Source of the DNA: CAZSMK01 sp964608095
GTDB lineage: Bacteria > Sumerlaeota > Sumerlaeia > MWCT01 > JAGHBZ01
Length of the DNA stretch: 64,000 nucleotides
Assembly (NCBI GenBank): GCA_964608095.1
Contig: CAZSMK010000026.1
Location: forward strand, 1 to 64,000
Reading direction: 5' to 3'
Numbering within the stretch: position 1 is the stretch's first letter; each line of letters opens with the position of its first letter. The position numbers and the translations under genes are program-made. Below, in pieces: positions 28,068 to 37,530 of the stretch. Under the pieces are notes generated by a model, which made no database searches, was not told the origin of the DNA, and saw only the letters and a program-made list of their open reading frames with translations.

Positions 28068-30290
28068 TTATTTAGAGCGGATAGGGAGAGGTTCTCTGTC
28101 GTCGTAAAGAACTTCGTACACATCAACCACTGTCTTTTTACCCTTCAGGCTGATCCCCGCATGTTTGAAAAACCTGATCCTCTTCTCTTCAAACAGTTGT
28201 GAACCGGTTTCAATTGAGCGCTGATATGTTTGAGAACCAATTAGAATCTGTTGCGGCTGTGCAACACCCTGTAGCCGCGATGCAATATTCACATGATCGC
28301 CCAAGGCGGTATATTCTATGCGGGTTTGCCTGCCCCCAACCGTTCCTACAACTACCTCGCCCGTGTTTATACCGATACCAATTTCCATAGGTTGTCCGAA
28401 TTCCTGAAGAATGCGTGTCTCATTAAGCCGGCGAGATTGTTGTTGAATTTCAACCGCAGTAAGGATTGCCTGAATTTCCGCATCAAGACGTTGTATCGGG
28501 GCATTGAATAACGCCATTACCTCATCTCCCATGAACTTGTTTATCTGACCGCCATGGGAAAAAATCAGCTGTGATAAGAAATCGTAAAAAGTGTTTAAGA
28601 GCTCAACGGTGCGCTCCGGGGCAAGGGTTTCCGTCCACGTGGTAAATCCACGGATATCCGCAAACATCACCGTGACCGTCTGCTTGCTTCCCTTGAACGT
28701 CTCATCGTTATATTGCTTGAGAATCTCTTCACCGATTTCTGGTGAGACGGTTTTAAGGAATACACGTCTCACCTGGCGGCGCTCCCTCTCCGCAATTACT
28801 ATGGTGTAAAAGATCAGGAGAAGGTAAGCGAAGATGATGGTTCCGAGCGGTTTCACCACCGGCAGAACAAGATTCGAATAATTAAAGAAAACTATGGAAA
28901 GCAGGATATACAGGATTAAGATTCCCAGACTGATCCCTGTTGCGCTATGATAATCGACCCACCCGAACAATAGCCCCATTCCCAACCCGAGCACGAGTAT
29001 AATAAGGGTGGCAAGGATTGGTGGAGTCAGCCTGAGATAATCGTCTTTCAGTATGTTGTCAATGACGTTAGCGTGTATCCCCACCATAGGGAATCCTGGC
29101 TGGAGTGGAATAGGCTGAGTATCGGTGCCGCCGACGTTGTTCTCTCCTAACAGTATTATGGCGTTCTCGAATTTATCGGGATCGAGCCCTGAACTTTCCC
29201 GGTTATGGTATCGTTCCCAATGAAAAAGTTGTTGAAGGGTGGTCCCTCGTTCGAGAAATGTCTCCCCTTCGCGGAAATTTATGCGGAAATTCCCATGTCT
29301 ATCAATGGGAATTCGTTTTACTCCGGTATGATTTCTCGTGGGCTTGAATTCGATATATTTCCCGAAAGTAACCGAAATTCTCTGCGGGTCTACACCATAA
29401 TAGTCGCACAAAAGTATCAGGTCGATGTTAGGATAAAGTTTACCGCCATAACTAAAGACAAGGGGTGTACGACGAACAACATCTTCCACGCCCTTCTCGA
29501 TATTGATAAAACCCAGACCATGTGCATGAATCATCAGTTGACCGGTGGGCAGAATAACGGTTAGCCCTTCAAAAGGTTCTGCATTTTTTCTGCTGGACAT
29601 GTATTCAGCGGGAAAATCAATACTGTAGTTGAGTCGTAATAATGCCTCACAGGCATGAGACAATACAAGTTCGTTTTTCTTGATAAGGCGGTCAACCTGT
29701 GCTTTTTCCTCCAATTTTGCTTCACGGTGGAGCTCCTGGCTTTCCACCATGAGATCTTCTACCGTATTGATAAGGGTCTCGATACGTTCGCGAATTCTTT
29801 CCTCGTCGGCGAGTGTCTCAAATTCTTGTTTAAGACTGGTTCGGTCCACTCCATATTCTTTTTCAATCTCATCGATAGGAGGAAATCGAGTGAGAAACTT
29901 ATAGGCTAAAAAGGTGGGAATTTCGTCCATTCTCAAAGCAATAAGTGTATCGGCAGGTTTACTCTGTTCGAACAGGATATCGACCATGACGTAATGAACG
30001 TTTAAATTCCGGAGGACTTGAAGCGCAAAAGCATACGCATGACGTGAGGCTATAGCATCGCCCTGAAGATAATAGTCGATGTCAGTGACACCCACGAGTC
30101 GTATGCGTGTATCAAGCGCGGTTTGGGGTCGAATACGCATCCGGGTGTCATAGGATGCCCATTCCAGGTTCTCGAGTAATTGCCCGACGAACTTGATACG
30201 AGTCGGCAGAATAAAAATAACTGCAGAGAAGAAACCGAGCAACAGACAGAGCACCAGTTGTCGTGTGGGTATTTGTGTTCTTCTCAACAT
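28068..30290 (-). CDS. CHASE2 sensor and class III adenylate/guanylate cyclase
   Basis: A 740-residue membrane receptor cyclase. A helix near 12-32 is followed by a large extracytoplasmic CHASE2 domain (about 35-415) that contains the typical VMVDILFEQ and DNVGGTDTQ-like segments and a 50-residue coiled stretch (about 130-200). Three helices (about 420-500) lead to the cyclase domain (about 540-715): VMFADIRGFTTW, NKFMGDEVMALFNAP, and YTALGDHVNIASRLQG. Both metal-binding Asp are present, so it should make cAMP or cGMP; which one is not decided by visible residues. It is the last gene of the reverse run from phoH to this gene but separated from rsmE by 272 bp. Confidence 0.92.
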   Translation of the reverse strand: MLRRTQIPTRQLVLCLLLGFFSAVIFILPTRIKFVGQLLENLEWASYDTRMRIRPQTALDTRIRLVGVTDIDYYLQGDAIASRHAYAFALQVLRNLNVHYVMVDILFEQSKPADTLIALRMDEIPTFLAYKFLTRFPPIDEIEKEYGVDRTSLKQEFETLADEERIRERIETLINTVEDLMVESQELHREAKLEEKAQVDRLIKKNELVLSHACEALLRLNYSIDFPAEYMSSRKNAEPFEGLTVILPTGQLMIHAHGLGFINIEKGVEDVVRRTPLVFSYGGKLYPNIDLILLCDYYGVDPQRISVTFGKYIEFKPTRNHTGVKRIPIDRHGNFRINFREGETFLERGTTLQQLFHWERYHNRESSGLDPDKFENAIILLGENNVGGTDTQPIPLQPGFPMVGIHANVIDNILKDDYLRLTPPILATLIILVLGLGMGLLFGWVDYHSATGISLGILILYILLSIVFFNYSNLVLPVVKPLGTIIFAYLLLIFYTIVIAERERRQVRRVFLKTVSPEIGEEILKQYNDETFKGSKQTVTVMFADIRGFTTWTETLAPERTVELLNTFYDFLSQLIFSHGGQINKFMGDEVMALFNAPIQRLDAEIQAILTAVEIQQQSRRLNETRILQEFGQPMEIGIGINTGEVVVGTVGGRQTRIEYTALGDHVNIASRLQGVAQPQQILIGSQTYQRSIETGSQLFEEKRIRFFKHAGISLKGKKTVVDVYEVLYDDREPLPIRSK

Positions 30291-30480
30291 AAATATTGTT
30301 TCCGATTAAATTGACTTTATTTAACCTTCTCTGCCCGATTAGTGCTACTATAAAAAAGAAGATATCGGCGGTGGAAAACGATTCGAGAATCAGGGAGACC
30401 ATCGGGCTTCGTCTTTTATTGCGAACCCGAGCGACCTTTGACTCATGATGTCTCAGGACAAGCCAAGTATTATCCATGTC

Positions 30481-30516
30481 GTCCTATCGGTCCAATCCGA
30501 CCAATCCGTCCTATTA
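30481..30516. repeat. Four-unit 9-bp tandem repeat
   Basis: Four successive 9-mers: GTCCTATCG, GTCCAATCC, GACCAATCC, GTCCTATTA. They share G-[TA]-CC-[TA]-AT. They lie in the 272-bp gap between the cyclase gene and rsmE, outside coding sequence. Confidence 0.7.
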
Positions 30517-30562
30517 TGAATCAAAGAGAGGATCGTAAGTTATACTGATGGCATCGGAGGAA

Positions 30563-31321
30563 TCAAATTTGCGAGAACCGCGCAAGAACAAGGGCGAGCG
30601 CAGCCACTGCAGCGGTTTCAAGTTTGAGAATGCGTGTTCCCAGCGAACACAGTTGAAATCCGGCTGCCTCTGCTGCTCTTGCCTCATCATCTTCAAATCC
30701 GCCCTCCGCTCCTATAACGATGCTTACTTTTGTGACCTTATCTACCTCGATTGTATTCAGTAATGTACTCATTAAGGGATTGTCGCATTTCTCCCACGGA
30801 AGAATTTTAAGCCAATCTTTTTCGCGGGAATATACATCAATAATTTGGGCAAATCTCTCAGGCGGGCGAATTAGAGGAAGAGTGGCGCGACCCGATTGTT
30901 TGGCGGCGTCGATGGTTTTATTCTGCCACCGTATCAGTTTTGCATCGTCAAACTCAGCGATGGGCGAATGATGACGTGTTCGCGTAGACTCGAAGAGACG
31001 AATTTCGTTCACCCCGAGCTCGGTTGCCTTTTCCAAAACAAATTCCACCTTCTCACGATTGGTAAGTGGAAGCGCAATAGCAAGAAAAAAAGGAAGCGGG
31101 AAAGCGGGGGGCGTAATCTGTTTTATGATCCGAAGACGAGCGCTTTGATTCTCGATCTCTTCAATTTCCGCCAGAAACTCCGTTCCCTTTCCGTCAAAAA
31201 CGTTCACCTTATTTCCCGTACCAAGTCTGAGTACATGAATAAGATGATGGCATTCTCTTTCCGGCAGGATATAGGCGCCACCGGCTGCTATGTGAAGTTC
31301 AGGAAGGTAAAATCGTCTCAT
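30563..31321 (-). CDS. rsmE: 16S rRNA (uracil-1498-N3)-methyltransferase RsmE
   Basis: A 252-residue SPOUT-class enzyme that methylates U1498 of 16S rRNA using SAM. The PUA-like N-terminal part has HLIHVLRLGTGNKVNVFDGKG, and the SPOUT knot has IGAEGGFEDDEA followed by LGTRILKLETAAVAALAL, the standard closing signature. GAGGATT precedes the ATG. It lies in the reverse cluster below pgpH, with 63 bp between them. Confidence 0.95.
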   Translation of the reverse strand: MRRFYLPELHIAAGGAYILPERECHHLIHVLRLGTGNKVNVFDGKGTEFLAEIEEIENQSARLRIIKQITPPAFPLPFFLAIALPLTNREKVEFVLEKATELGVNEIRLFESTRTRHHSPIAEFDDAKLIRWQNKTIDAAKQSGRATLPLIRPPERFAQIIDVYSREKDWLKILPWEKCDNPLMSTLLNTIEVDKVTKVSIVIGAEGGFEDDEARAAEAAGFQLCSLGTRILKLETAAVAALALVLARFSQI

Positions 31322-31384
31322 TGAATCCTCACCGCGCTACTATAAAAATTGAATAATCGAAAGACAAGAGATAAGGCACGCCGT

Positions 31385-33721
31385 TTATATCTTTGTGACC
31401 GAGAGTTCAGGTTTTTGCGTCATTGCTTTACCCAGGTCTTTTTGTGCAACTGACGAAGGATAATCCACGCGGAAATGGAACCTGCTCATCAGGGTAGTGA
31501 CGAATGATTCACTGATATTGTGGAGATCTCGAAGGGTGAGGGGACATTCATCCAGCTGTCCATCGTTAAATTTCTCAACGATTGTTTCATGTACTATGCG
31601 CCGGATATCGTCCTCGGAAATATGCGGTTGAGATAATTTCGAAGTGGCGGTCGCTTCTACTCCATCGGCAAGCATGACAATTGCCGCCTCCACGCTCTGC
31701 GGTTTCGGCCCCAGATAACGATAGTCTTCTTCGCGGACTGGAACGTTCGATTCTGATTCATTGTATTGTTTAAGCGCCTGCTGGTAGAAATATTTAATCA
31801 GGCTTGTCCCGTGGTGTTGTGGAATAAATTCAATGATCTTTTGCGGCAGATGGTATTTCTTAGCCAGTTCCATCCCTTCTTTTACATGATTCCGAACGAG
31901 TAACAGGCTCATATTGGGAGAGATGTTGTTGTGAATATGTGTTTCCTCAGGGGTGACCTGGTTTTCGCTATAGTACTTAGCCTTGAGAATCTTGCCGATA
32001 TCGTGATAATAGGCGCCGGCTCGGACAAGAAGATAGTTGGCGCCGATAGCCTGAGCGGCGGATTCGGCAAGTTTGGCGACATTCAAAGAATGTTGATAGG
32101 TACCCGGAGCTTTTTCCTCGAGTTCTTTGAGCACTTTATGTTTGATGCCGGTCAGTTCAAGAAGTCGCACGTCGGTAACAATACCAAAAAGAGATTCAAG
32201 TGGCTGAATGGCGGAGAACGTAATTGCCACGCAAGCAAAGCCATTGAGAATGCCCCAGACGGCTTCATCGAGAAAAAAACGCCTGAAGCCGACAAAGGAG
32301 AGGGGCAGCCGGGTTGGATCGTCCACAATCGTCATCACCACGATGACGACAAGGTTTACCGCGGCGGTCTTAATACCTGCCATGAGCACGTCACGCCGTT
32401 CTCGAAGTGTATAAAGGCTCATAAGTGCGGTAAGCCCCCCGAAAAGTGCGACCATAAGGTAACGAAAATTAAAATCAATTGCCAGTCCAAAAAGAAGCGC
32501 ACCCCAGATTACCTGAGCAAAGGCAATTCTTGGATTCAACAGGATGACCCCGAGCATACCGATTGCGCCCGCAGGAAAGAGATAGCCGCTTATTTGCTCC
32601 ATCGGCGCATAGATTAGAAGTAACCTTCCAATAATAAGAGCGATAAGAACCGGCAGGCTCAACAGGATGATTGACATAGAGCTGAACGTAAAATCAGGAC
32701 TTACTTTACGGATATAAAGATACATAAAGATGAAGGCCGCAAACACAAACGCGGCATAGCCGAAAAGGCGCAGGAAATTAAATTTGTAAGCAAGCCGATT
32801 GATATCGTCAATAACATGTTGAATGTAAGGAGTAACAATCTCACCCCGTTCAATGATGATTTCACCCTTATCGATCTTGTGCTTTACAGGTTCTATCTTC
32901 ATGAGAGCATTGCGTCGCGCCAGCCGCGTCATACTCTCCAGTGGATAAATATTCGGTTGAACAAGGGAAGCACTCAGGGCGAATACGGCTTCCTGTTCCA
33001 AATGATGTGAATAATAACGGGGTATAAGGCTTGCTCTCAAAAAGTCGTTCACTTCTTCGGGATGCGCCAACATGGTCTCTGAATCGAGCGGTTTTTGTGG
33101 GGGAAAAGCAGGAATCTGAATCTCCAATATGTCACGTCGCTCGTAGCTCTGAAATGCGTATTTGTCCGAGACGACTCCTCGGTCTTGAAACAGGGTATCA
33201 AATATGCTGATAAGATTCGCCCTCGTCTGATCGTTTCGGGAGAGAAGCAGGAGAGTCTTTACATGTTGTGCATCGATGTTAATTCCATAATCTTTTGCCA
33301 GTAAGCTTTGCGCCTCCTGCACGAGCTCTTCCATCTTCTTGTCTGAATCTGTAGAAAGGCGCTGAAACTGTTCAAGGATAGAGGTAACAGTTTTTATGAC
33401 GTGATCCCTGATGCGGCTATCATACTCATAATAATGTAAATAGGTATCTTCGGCGCGTTTTCGGAGTTGCTCGGTCGCTTCCGGGTCTTCGACTTCAAGC
33501 GAAAAGGGCGCCTTGATAGTTTCACTAATCGGTTTACCCGACGTAGATTCGTAATAATCGAAGTAAAAAGAGGGCGCAGTAACAAACACCAGCGCTCCAA
33601 AGATAACCACGAGGGCGACCCACCGTTGGATTGGATGCACATTATCACCGCGACGTTTTTTGTGCGGATGTGTAATGAGGGTGTACCTGAGTTTGCGAAA
33701 TATGTTGCCTATTCGGCTCAT
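31385..33721 (-). CDS. pgpH: 7TM-HD domain c-di-AMP phosphodiesterase, PgpH/YqfF type
   Basis: A 778-residue membrane protein. It has one N-terminal helix (about 28-48), an extracytoplasmic 7TMR-HDED domain (about 50-300), seven helices (about 310-500), and a cytoplasmic HD domain (about 510-700) with YQHSLNVA, YHDIGKI and further His residues (HNNISPN, QHHGTSL). In Listeria and Bacillus this family degrades c-di-AMP. It sits next to phoH as in many bacteria, 33 bp after its stop, but the ybeY gene that usually follows is absent here. Confidence 0.93.
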   Translation of the reverse strand: MSRIGNIFRKLRYTLITHPHKKRRGDNVHPIQRWVALVVIFGALVFVTAPSFYFDYYESTSGKPISETIKAPFSLEVEDPEATEQLRKRAEDTYLHYYEYDSRIRDHVIKTVTSILEQFQRLSTDSDKKMEELVQEAQSLLAKDYGINIDAQHVKTLLLLSRNDQTRANLISIFDTLFQDRGVVSDKYAFQSYERRDILEIQIPAFPPQKPLDSETMLAHPEEVNDFLRASLIPRYYSHHLEQEAVFALSASLVQPNIYPLESMTRLARRNALMKIEPVKHKIDKGEIIIERGEIVTPYIQHVIDDINRLAYKFNFLRLFGYAAFVFAAFIFMYLYIRKVSPDFTFSSMSIILLSLPVLIALIIGRLLLIYAPMEQISGYLFPAGAIGMLGVILLNPRIAFAQVIWGALLFGLAIDFNFRYLMVALFGGLTALMSLYTLRERRDVLMAGIKTAAVNLVVIVVMTIVDDPTRLPLSFVGFRRFFLDEAVWGILNGFACVAITFSAIQPLESLFGIVTDVRLLELTGIKHKVLKELEEKAPGTYQHSLNVAKLAESAAQAIGANYLLVRAGAYYHDIGKILKAKYYSENQVTPEETHIHNNISPNMSLLLVRNHVKEGMELAKKYHLPQKIIEFIPQHHGTSLIKYFYQQALKQYNESESNVPVREEDYRYLGPKPQSVEAAIVMLADGVEATATSKLSQPHISEDDIRRIVHETIVEKFNDGQLDECPLTLRDLHNISESFVTTLMSRFHFRVDYPSSVAQKDLGKAMTQKPELSVTKI

Positions 33722-33754
33722 TACTTATCGGACGTTATCATCCAGATTGCAAAA

Positions 33755-34762
33755 TTATACCTCATGAACCTCGTTATTCTGCAACTCTTCTTGTTCACGG
33801 GCTTTCCCGTTTTTCTCATAAGCGCGGATAATTTTCTGCACAATTTCGTGGCGAACCACGTCCTTGTGCGTGAAATATATGAAATCGATTCCCTTGATAT
33901 CGTGCAGAATGCGCTGAACATGAACAAGTCCTGACAGGGCATTTGCAGGAAGATCGATCTGCGTAATATCACCCGTAACCACGGCTTTGGAATTGAATCC
34001 CAGGCGGGTTAAGAACATCTTCATCTGCTCGATAGTGGTATTTTGCGCCTCATCAAGGATAACGAACGCATTGTTGAGCGTCCTTCCTCTCATGAAGGCG
34101 AGGGGAGCGATTTCGATAATCCCTGTATCGATATATTTCTTTGTCTTTTCAGGTTCGAGCATTTCGTACAGAGCATCCCATAGAGGTCGCACATAGGGGT
34201 CAAATTTCTGGGCGATATCGCCGGGAAGAAATCCCAGTCGCTCACCTGCCTCAACCGCGGGGCGCACGAGAATAATCCTGCCGACCTTCTCGCGTGCGAG
34301 ATAGGATATCGCCATCGCCATTGCCAGATACGTCTTCCCTGTTCCTGCAGGTCCTATCCCGAAGACTACATCATTCTCCTCGATCCCTTTGATATAGGTA
34401 TGCTGTCCGGGCGTAAGAGGTGAAATGACCCGTCGCTTTAAGGGAACCTCTATTCCACCCATAAGGGATTCTCGCATGCTCCCCTTTTCTGAGCCTTGAA
34501 ATGCGTTCAGCGAATTACGTAATTCACGATCTGACAAGGAGTTCTTGCCCCGGGCGCGATACACCTCGAGTAAATCCCTTATCAACCGCGTCGCATCGCT
34601 GACACTTTCGGGTTGACCCATAACTTTAATGTCCGTGCCGCGTAAAATTATCCGAGCGCTGACTCTGGATTCTATCTCACGGATTTTTTCGTCGTTCTGT
34701 CCGCAAAAGCCGACCACCTCGTCCGGGTGCAGCTCAATTATCTCTTCTATTCTTTCTACCAA
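33755..34762 (-). CDS. phoH: PhoH family ATPase
   Basis: A 335-residue cytoplasmic P-loop ATPase of the PhoH/PhoL group. Walker A is FGIGPAGTGKTYLAMAMA and Walker B is AFVILDEAQNTT. The N-terminal segment (about 1-70) resembles the KH-like domain of the longer PhoH proteins. PhoH is linked to RNA metabolism and ribosome work with YbeY. The start is TTG at 34762, the only candidate after an upstream in-frame stop; a strong GGAGGAGG lies about 16 bases upstream, further than usual. It is the first gene of the phoH-pgpH-rsmE run. Confidence 0.93.
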   Translation of the reverse strand: MVERIEEIIELHPDEVVGFCGQNDEKIREIESRVSARIILRGTDIKVMGQPESVSDATRLIRDLLEVYRARGKNSLSDRELRNSLNAFQGSEKGSMRESLMGGIEVPLKRRVISPLTPGQHTYIKGIEENDVVFGIGPAGTGKTYLAMAMAISYLAREKVGRIILVRPAVEAGERLGFLPGDIAQKFDPYVRPLWDALYEMLEPEKTKKYIDTGIIEIAPLAFMRGRTLNNAFVILDEAQNTTIEQMKMFLTRLGFNSKAVVTGDITQIDLPANALSGLVHVQRILHDIKGIDFIYFTHKDVVRHEIVQKIIRAYEKNGKAREQEELQNNEVHEV

Positions 34763-35126
34763 TTTAACGGCTCAGATGCCTCCTCCAAGTCCTTTGTTTC
34801 CAGTAATTTATGCCTAACGAATCTTTCTGTCCTGTACGTAGGCATTTCGTATAATATGAACTGATATTTTATCAAGCATGGCTCGAAAGTGTCAAGCTAA
34901 CCTCGTCATTTCAGAAGGGCAAATCGGCGGATTGTTACTTACGGTAAAGTAATGAAAAAAGACGTTCGGTACAGGAGATTAAAAAAGCCGTGTTGAGCCT
35001 TCTCTTCCCAAAACTCAACACGGCAATCCTCAATTGCTACTCATCAGCCGAACCCGGATGGATTCGGTAAACGCATCTATGATCATTCCTTAGCGTTTAG
35101 GCTGTAATGTCAATGATCCTATTTTC
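34763..35126. other. Intergenic region upstream of phoH
   Basis: A 364-bp gap between phoH and the Spy-like gene, both on the reverse strand. It must carry the phoH promoter. It also holds the strong terminator at 34981-35024 that should end the Spy-like transcript. I see no gene in it. Confidence 0.6.
34981..35024 (-). terminator. Rho-independent terminator of the Spy-like gene
   Basis: Perfect 11-bp stem: GCCGTGTTGAG at 34987-34997 pairs with CTCAACACGGC at 35014-35024, with a 16-base loop. Six A on the + strand at 34981-34986 give the U-tract on the reverse strand, so it acts on transcripts from 35127-35801, about 100 bp after the stop codon. Confidence 0.88.
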
Positions 35127-35801
35127 TCAAAGGTCCGCCTCATCAGGTGCACAAATTCTTTTTTGCATCTTCCGATGGGTACGCCATTCTGAATTGAACC
35201 CTTCCATCCGCTTCTCGGGAATATCCTTGAGCGGGCCTGGTTCTCTCAAACCGGCTCCTCGATATCCCTGCCATTGTCCCGGCATTGCTCTCGAACCCAT
35301 ATCTCTTCGCCCGCTCCGTCTATTTGAATATTCGGGCATGCGATTCCGGATTCCTCGCTGCTTAGCATTTTCTCGCTGTTTCGCTCGGAATTCAGTCCTC
35401 TTTTCTTCTAATTTCTTCTGCTGTTCAGGTGTCAGCGTCTTTTTGACCGTGATTAAATTGGAATACGTCAATTTTTGCATCTCTGTACGATACGTTCCAA
35501 TTTCCTCAGCCTTTTGCATAATCTGATCTGTATTGACGTCGTCGCTGTCCATGGCTTCTTTCAACTCGAGTTGAGCGATTCTGATTTTCGATTGCAACTC
35601 GATTTTCTTCTTTTGTCTCTCAAGAATTGCGTCGTTGATCGTGTTTACCTGTTCATCAGTCAAAGAAAGTTCCTCTGTCCATCTTTGCGGCACGCCCTTC
35701 TCGAACGTTCGGAATCCTGCAAATACAAGTACTGTACTTGCAATTAGACCGACAGATAGCAGAGTCAGGACAATCTTGCCGGTTCTGCTTGTTGTTTTCA
35801 T
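35127..35801 (-). CDS. Spy/CpxP-like periplasmic helical protein
   Basis: A 224-residue exported protein. A signal or anchor helix (about 8-28) is followed by a helical domain with two LT-x-x-Q-type motifs (LTDEQVNTI near 48, LTPEQQKKLEEK near 115), which identify the Spy/CpxP/CnrX group of chaperones or metal sensors. The C-terminal 90 residues are rich in Arg, Gly and Pro with a repeated RGAG/RRSGRRD type composition, and look disordered. AAAGGAGG precedes the ATG. It ends at a strong terminator and stands alone. A second Spy-like gene is at 40179. Confidence 0.8.
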   Translation of the reverse strand: MKTTSRTGKIVLTLLSVGLIASTVLVFAGFRTFEKGVPQRWTEELSLTDEQVNTINDAILERQKKKIELQSKIRIAQLELKEAMDSDDVNTDQIMQKAEEIGTYRTEMQKLTYSNLITVKKTLTPEQQKKLEEKRTEFRAKQRENAKQRGIRNRMPEYSNRRSGRRDMGSRAMPGQWQGYRGAGLREPGPLKDIPEKRMEGFNSEWRTHRKMQKRICAPDEADL

Positions 35802-36045
35802 GGTTCGCTTCCTCCTTTGTGTTTATCTCTCCGTATTAAAGAGCAAAATCGATACCATAGAGACTTCGTTACGCATAAGCAGGAAATAAAGTGCGTAACT
35901 CTCTATTTCTCAGAGCTCGATAATTTATCCCTCCAAAGAATCGCACTCTATAACCTTATTGAAAAATCCTGAAATGTACGGTTTCGTACTACGCGTGTAC
36001 TTTTTGGAAGAATTCAAGCCGGACGAGTGATAAAGACAACAAGGG

Positions 36046-37530
36046 TCAAAGAGTTTGAATAAGTTGCCATAAAGTTTTCAATCCGAAAGCGGTTGCGCCA
36101 GCTGAGTAATATTTCCAGGCTTTGTCAAAGAAGGCGGTTCCTGCAATGTCGAGATGAGCCCATTTTGTCTTTTCAGGTACAAATTCCTGGAGAAAAAGCG
36201 CGGCCGTTATTGCGCCCGCATTCGGTGTGGACGTTATATTATTGATATCCGCAACCTCGGATTTAAGTAATTTTCCGTACTCGCCGTAAAGGGGCATACG
36301 CCAGATATCCTCGCCACCTGCTTTTCCGGACGAAATGATCTTATCCGCAAACTCATCGTCGTTTACGAAAACACCGGCGAGTGATTGTCCAATAGCACGC
36401 ACTATCGAGCCGGTAAGGGTTGCAAGATCCAGTATATGCGTCGCCTTCATTTTGCCGGCATGAAAAAGCGCATCGACCAGGATTAATCTGCCTTCTGCGT
36501 CAGTGTTGAGGATGTGAATTGTTTTGCCCTGGGGACTTTTGATTATTTCTCCGGGTAAGACCGCTCTTTCTCCAATAGCATTTTGCGCAAGCGGGGCAAT
36601 AGCCGTAACCGCGTAAGAAGGTTTCAATCGAGCGAGCATCGCCATAGCATGTATAACGACTGCGGCACCTGCCATGTCTGATTTCATCTCCCACATATTC
36701 GGCGCGGGTTTTAAACAATGCCCCCCGGTGTCGTAGGTTACACCTTTACCGATGAGACAGAGATGAACATCTCCTGCGGCTGCATCTCGATCCTTGTCGG
36801 GAGTATAGCGCAAAACAGCCAGTCGTGGCGGATACTGGCTTCCCCGCCCCACCGTGAGAAGTCCCGTATAGTTGAGGTCCCGGAGGTTTTCCTCATTCAA
36901 AATGTCGCACGACAATCCATGCTGTTCTGAAAGACGTGTCGCTATTTGTGCGATGGATTCAGGGTACACCTTATCCGGCGTATCGTTTATCACATCCCGG
37001 CACTGGTTGATAATCTCACTTTGCGCCGATTGCATCTTCACGGATTCCCGCGCTTCCTTGAGCGTGGATTCGTCAACTATGAGTGTAGCCGACTTGACGG
37101 TGTTCTTTGAGGATTTCGGGTCCTTGTACTTATCAAAAGAATAAGCGCCGAGGAGGAGCGCCTCTGCTGCAAGCGGAAGCGCATAAGTACCGTCCCTTCC
37201 ATTCAATGCAACAAGGATGGATTTGTATCCCATTTTTGCGGCATAGATGCGGGCATTATTGATGACTATTTTCAAGGCCTCATCAGGTGAATAGTATTTC
37301 TCATGAGAGGGGCTACAAAAATAAAGAGATTTGAAAGGCAACCGACTCGATGGGGTCACCACCATCTCTTGTTTTATTTGCTTCTTCTGGAGACCTTGAA
37401 GATAGTCCTCTTTGTGTCGTTCAATCTCTTTGAGCCCGGAGACAAAAAATTCGTTGTCTTTCTGGACCGGAAATACCGCCATATCCACCGCTACTTGCCT
37501 GAGCAGTTTTGCCTCTACCTTAATCTTCAT
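36046..37530 (-). CDS. pepA: Leucyl aminopeptidase, M17 family
   Basis: A 494-residue cytoplasmic aminopeptidase with two metal ions. The family signature NTDAEGRLILVDAL is present, with the metal-binding IGKGVTYDTGGHCLKP and the MKSDMAGAAVV segment before it, and HILDLATLTGSIVRAIG after it. ATG 37530 was chosen: AGGAGGAG lies just before it, whereas ATG 37548 is inside that purine stretch. The start overlaps the upstream RNase H-like gene by 11 bp, so they share an mRNA. The N-terminal domain is more divergent than the catalytic part, as usual in M17. Confidence 0.93.
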   Translation of the reverse strand: MKIKVEAKLLRQVAVDMAVFPVQKDNEFFVSGLKEIERHKEDYLQGLQKKQIKQEMVVTPSSRLPFKSLYFCSPSHEKYYSPDEALKIVINNARIYAAKMGYKSILVALNGRDGTYALPLAAEALLLGAYSFDKYKDPKSSKNTVKSATLIVDESTLKEARESVKMQSAQSEIINQCRDVINDTPDKVYPESIAQIATRLSEQHGLSCDILNEENLRDLNYTGLLTVGRGSQYPPRLAVLRYTPDKDRDAAAGDVHLCLIGKGVTYDTGGHCLKPAPNMWEMKSDMAGAAVVIHAMAMLARLKPSYAVTAIAPLAQNAIGERAVLPGEIIKSPQGKTIHILNTDAEGRLILVDALFHAGKMKATHILDLATLTGSIVRAIGQSLAGVFVNDDEFADKIISSGKAGGEDIWRMPLYGEYGKLLKSEVADINNITSTPNAGAITAALFLQEFVPEKTKWAHLDIAGTAFFDKAWKYYSAGATAFGLKTLWQLIQTL

